NCBI GenBank assembly: GCA_001801365.1
Contig: MGXL01000088.1
Span: forward strand, 1 to 9,455
Source of the DNA: Gammaproteobacteria bacterium RBG_16_57_12
Lineage (GTDB): Bacteria > Pseudomonadota > Gammaproteobacteria > RBG-16-57-12
Direction: 5' to 3'
Length of the DNA stretch: 9,455 nucleotides
Shown: positions 8,236 to 9,455 of the stretch, in pieces
Layout: each line of letters opens with the position of its first letter
How positions within the stretch are numbered: the stretch's first letter is position 1
The notes under the pieces: generated by a model
The model's input: the letters and a program-made list of their open reading frames with translations, nothing else
Database searches by the model: none
What the model was told of the DNA's origin: nothing
Made by a program: the position numbers and the translations under genes

Positions 8236-9455
8236 TTACTTGTTACCGGCCTCGGTCGTGCCATCCTTGGTCAGCTTGGGTGTCACAAAGATCAACAGCT
8301 CAGTTTTGGTTTCACTGTCACTCTTGCTGCGGAACAGCACCCCCAGCAGGGGGATATCCCCCAGCAAGGGCACCTTGGAAACCGAATGCACCTTGGCCTG
8401 TTCATAGACGCCGCCGAGCACCACGGTATCGCCATTATTCACCAGCACCTGGGTCTTGATCTCCTTGGTGTTGATGCTGGGCACTCCGGCAAACTCCTGA
8501 CCCACGCTGTCCTTGCTGACACGCAGATCCATGATGATGCGGTCATCCGGGGTGATCTGCGGCGTCACCTCCAGCGACAGGACCGCCTTCTTGAAAGAGA
8601 TCGAGGTGGCCCCGCTGGCCCCGGCGGATTCCTGATAGGGGATCTCGGTGCCCTGCTCGATGGTGGCGGTCTGCTTGTTGGACGTGATCACCCGCGGGTT
8701 GGAGATCACCTCGCCCCGTCCCTCGGCCTGCAGGGCCGACAACTCCAGATCGATCAGGTTGGTGCCGTGCAGGACGCTCAGGGCATAGGCAGGCGCGCCG
8801 GCCGCCGGCAGATTCACATTCAGCCGGGTCGGCGACCCGGTGAGGATGTTGACGGGAAAATAACTGCCGGTACTGGCCGCGCTATCCAAAGCGGAAGACA
8901 CCATCTCATCGGCTCCGGCAAAACTGCCCGAGTTCATGTAAAGCGTGCCCCGGCGCTGCTTGACCCGGTTGACCCCGAACCTGACTCCCAGATCCTTGGC
9001 AAAATCATCATCGGCAATCACCACGCGGGAATCGATCATCACCTGGCGGATCGGTATATCCAGCCTGGTCACCATTTTCCGGATCTCGGCCAGCTGCTCA
9101 CCGGTTTCGCTGACCAGCAGGGTATTGGTGCGCTCATCGACCGAGACATTGCCGCGGGCGGACAGCAGGGAGTTCTTTTCACCTTTCAACAGGGTGGCCA
9201 TTTCCGAGGCCTTGGCATAATTGACCTGGATGACTTCAAAGCGCAGCGGCGCCAGTTCCAGCACCTGCTTGTTGGCCTCCAGCTCGACCTTCTCGCGGCT
9301 GGCCAGTTCTTCGACCGGGGCGACCAGCATGATGTTGCCCTGGCGGCGCATGCCCAGACCCCGGGTCTTCAATACGATGTCCAGGGCCTGATCCCAGGGC
9401 ACATTCATCAGACGCAGCGTCAGATTGCCCTGCACCGTGTCGCTGGTGACCAGGT
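8236..9455 (-). CDS. pilQ: Type IV pilus secretin PilQ, C-terminal part (partial at window edge)
   Basis: Outer-membrane secretin through which type IV pili are extruded. 405 residues are visible; the frame is open through 9455, so the signal peptide, AMIN and first N-domains lie outside. The visible part starts in a secretin/TonB short N-terminal-like region (VTLR-type LTLRLMNVPWDQALD just inside the edge), continues through a KH-like N1 domain (VNYAKASEMATLLKG; VDERTNTLLVSET), and then the secretin domain: VISNPRVITSNKQTATIEQG (8712-8653), a long beta-rich core, and the secretin signature VPLLGDIPLLG at 8341-8373. It ends with the beta-signal-like ELLIFVTPKL. In relatives it is the last gene of pilMNOPQ; the terminator after its stop agrees with that. 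A GTG at 9435 is not a real start, since the homologous frame extends upstream. Confidence 0.96.
   Translation of the reverse strand, partial: LVTSDTVQGNLTLRLMNVPWDQALDIVLKTRGLGMRRQGNIMLVAPVEELASREKVELEANKQVLELAPLRFEVIQVNYAKASEMATLLKGEKNSLLSARGNVSVDERTNTLLVSETGEQLAEIRKMVTRLDIPIRQVMIDSRVVIADDDFAKDLGVRFGVNRVKQRRGTLYMNSGSFAGADEMVSSALDSAASTGSYFPVNILTGSPTRLNVNLPAAGAPAYALSVLHGTNLIDLELSALQAEGRGEVISNPRVITSNKQTATIEQGTEIPYQESAGASGATSISFKKAVLSLEVTPQITPDDRIIMDLRVSKDSVGQEFAGVPSINTKEIKTQVLVNNGDTVVLGGVYEQAKVHSVSKVPLLGDIPLLGVLFRSKSDSETKTELLIFVTPKLTKDGTTEAGNK

Noticed and set aside
8349..8362. Palindrome gggggatatccccc inside pilQ
   Set aside because: It encodes the G-D-I-P part of the secretin signature, so coding constraint explains it; no T-run or regulatory context.
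1..9455. Mobile elements, CRISPR arrays, tRNA or rRNA genes, defence islands
   Set aside because: No repeats, transposase or integrase motifs or RNA gene signatures were seen; the genes are packed core genes in a known order.

Overview
This is a chromosomal core region of a gammaproteobacterium that makes type IV pili. It is moderately GC-rich, and every gene reads on the minus strand. In transcription order (right to left) it holds the 3' part of pilQ, then aroK, aroB, a dGTPase-like HD hydrolase gene, a small WGR-like gene, a damX-like ATPase/SPOR gene, and the 5' two-thirds of gltB. The order pilQ-aroK-aroB-damX-gltB matches what is known from Pseudomonas-type gammaproteobacteria; enterics keep aroK-aroB-damX but follow it with dam. 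The extra dgt-like and WGR genes between aroB and damX argue for a non-enteric, non-Pseudomonas lineage, perhaps Chromatiales-like. That assignment is inference from gene order and protein appearance only.

Layout. At 9455-8236 is the C-terminal secretin part of PilQ, cut by the window edge. A perfect 14-bp GC-rich hairpin with a T-run (8173-8214) ends that transcript. Then comes a tightly packed set: aroK (8116-7583), aroB (7521-6412), dgt-like (6412-5270, overlapping aroB by one base), the WGR-like gene (5254-4994) and damX-like (4984-3353). Gaps inside it are 61, -1, 15 and 9 bases, as expected for one operon. A 142-bp gap (3211-3352) follows. It carries two copies of a 10-bp repeat containing perfect TATAAT boxes 20 bp apart, most simply a promoter for gltB. 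gltB (3210-1) runs off the left edge after 1070 codons, in an open frame throughout. No stretch over 300 bases lacks a gene.

How the genes work together. AroK and AroB are two steps of the shikimate pathway to chorismate. DamX-like is an inner-membrane protein with a peptidoglycan-binding SPOR domain and links the operon to cell division. The dgt-like enzyme would act on dNTP pools. PilQ is the outer-membrane pore for type IV pili. GltB is the large subunit of NADPH-dependent glutamate synthase, for ammonia assimilation. The set is conserved by position rather than forming one pathway.

I found no mobile element, CRISPR array, tRNA, rRNA or clear new system. The points most worth a second look are the stand-alone WGR-like protein with a degenerate core motif, the altered Walker B in the DamX-like ATPase, and the doubled -10 element before gltB.
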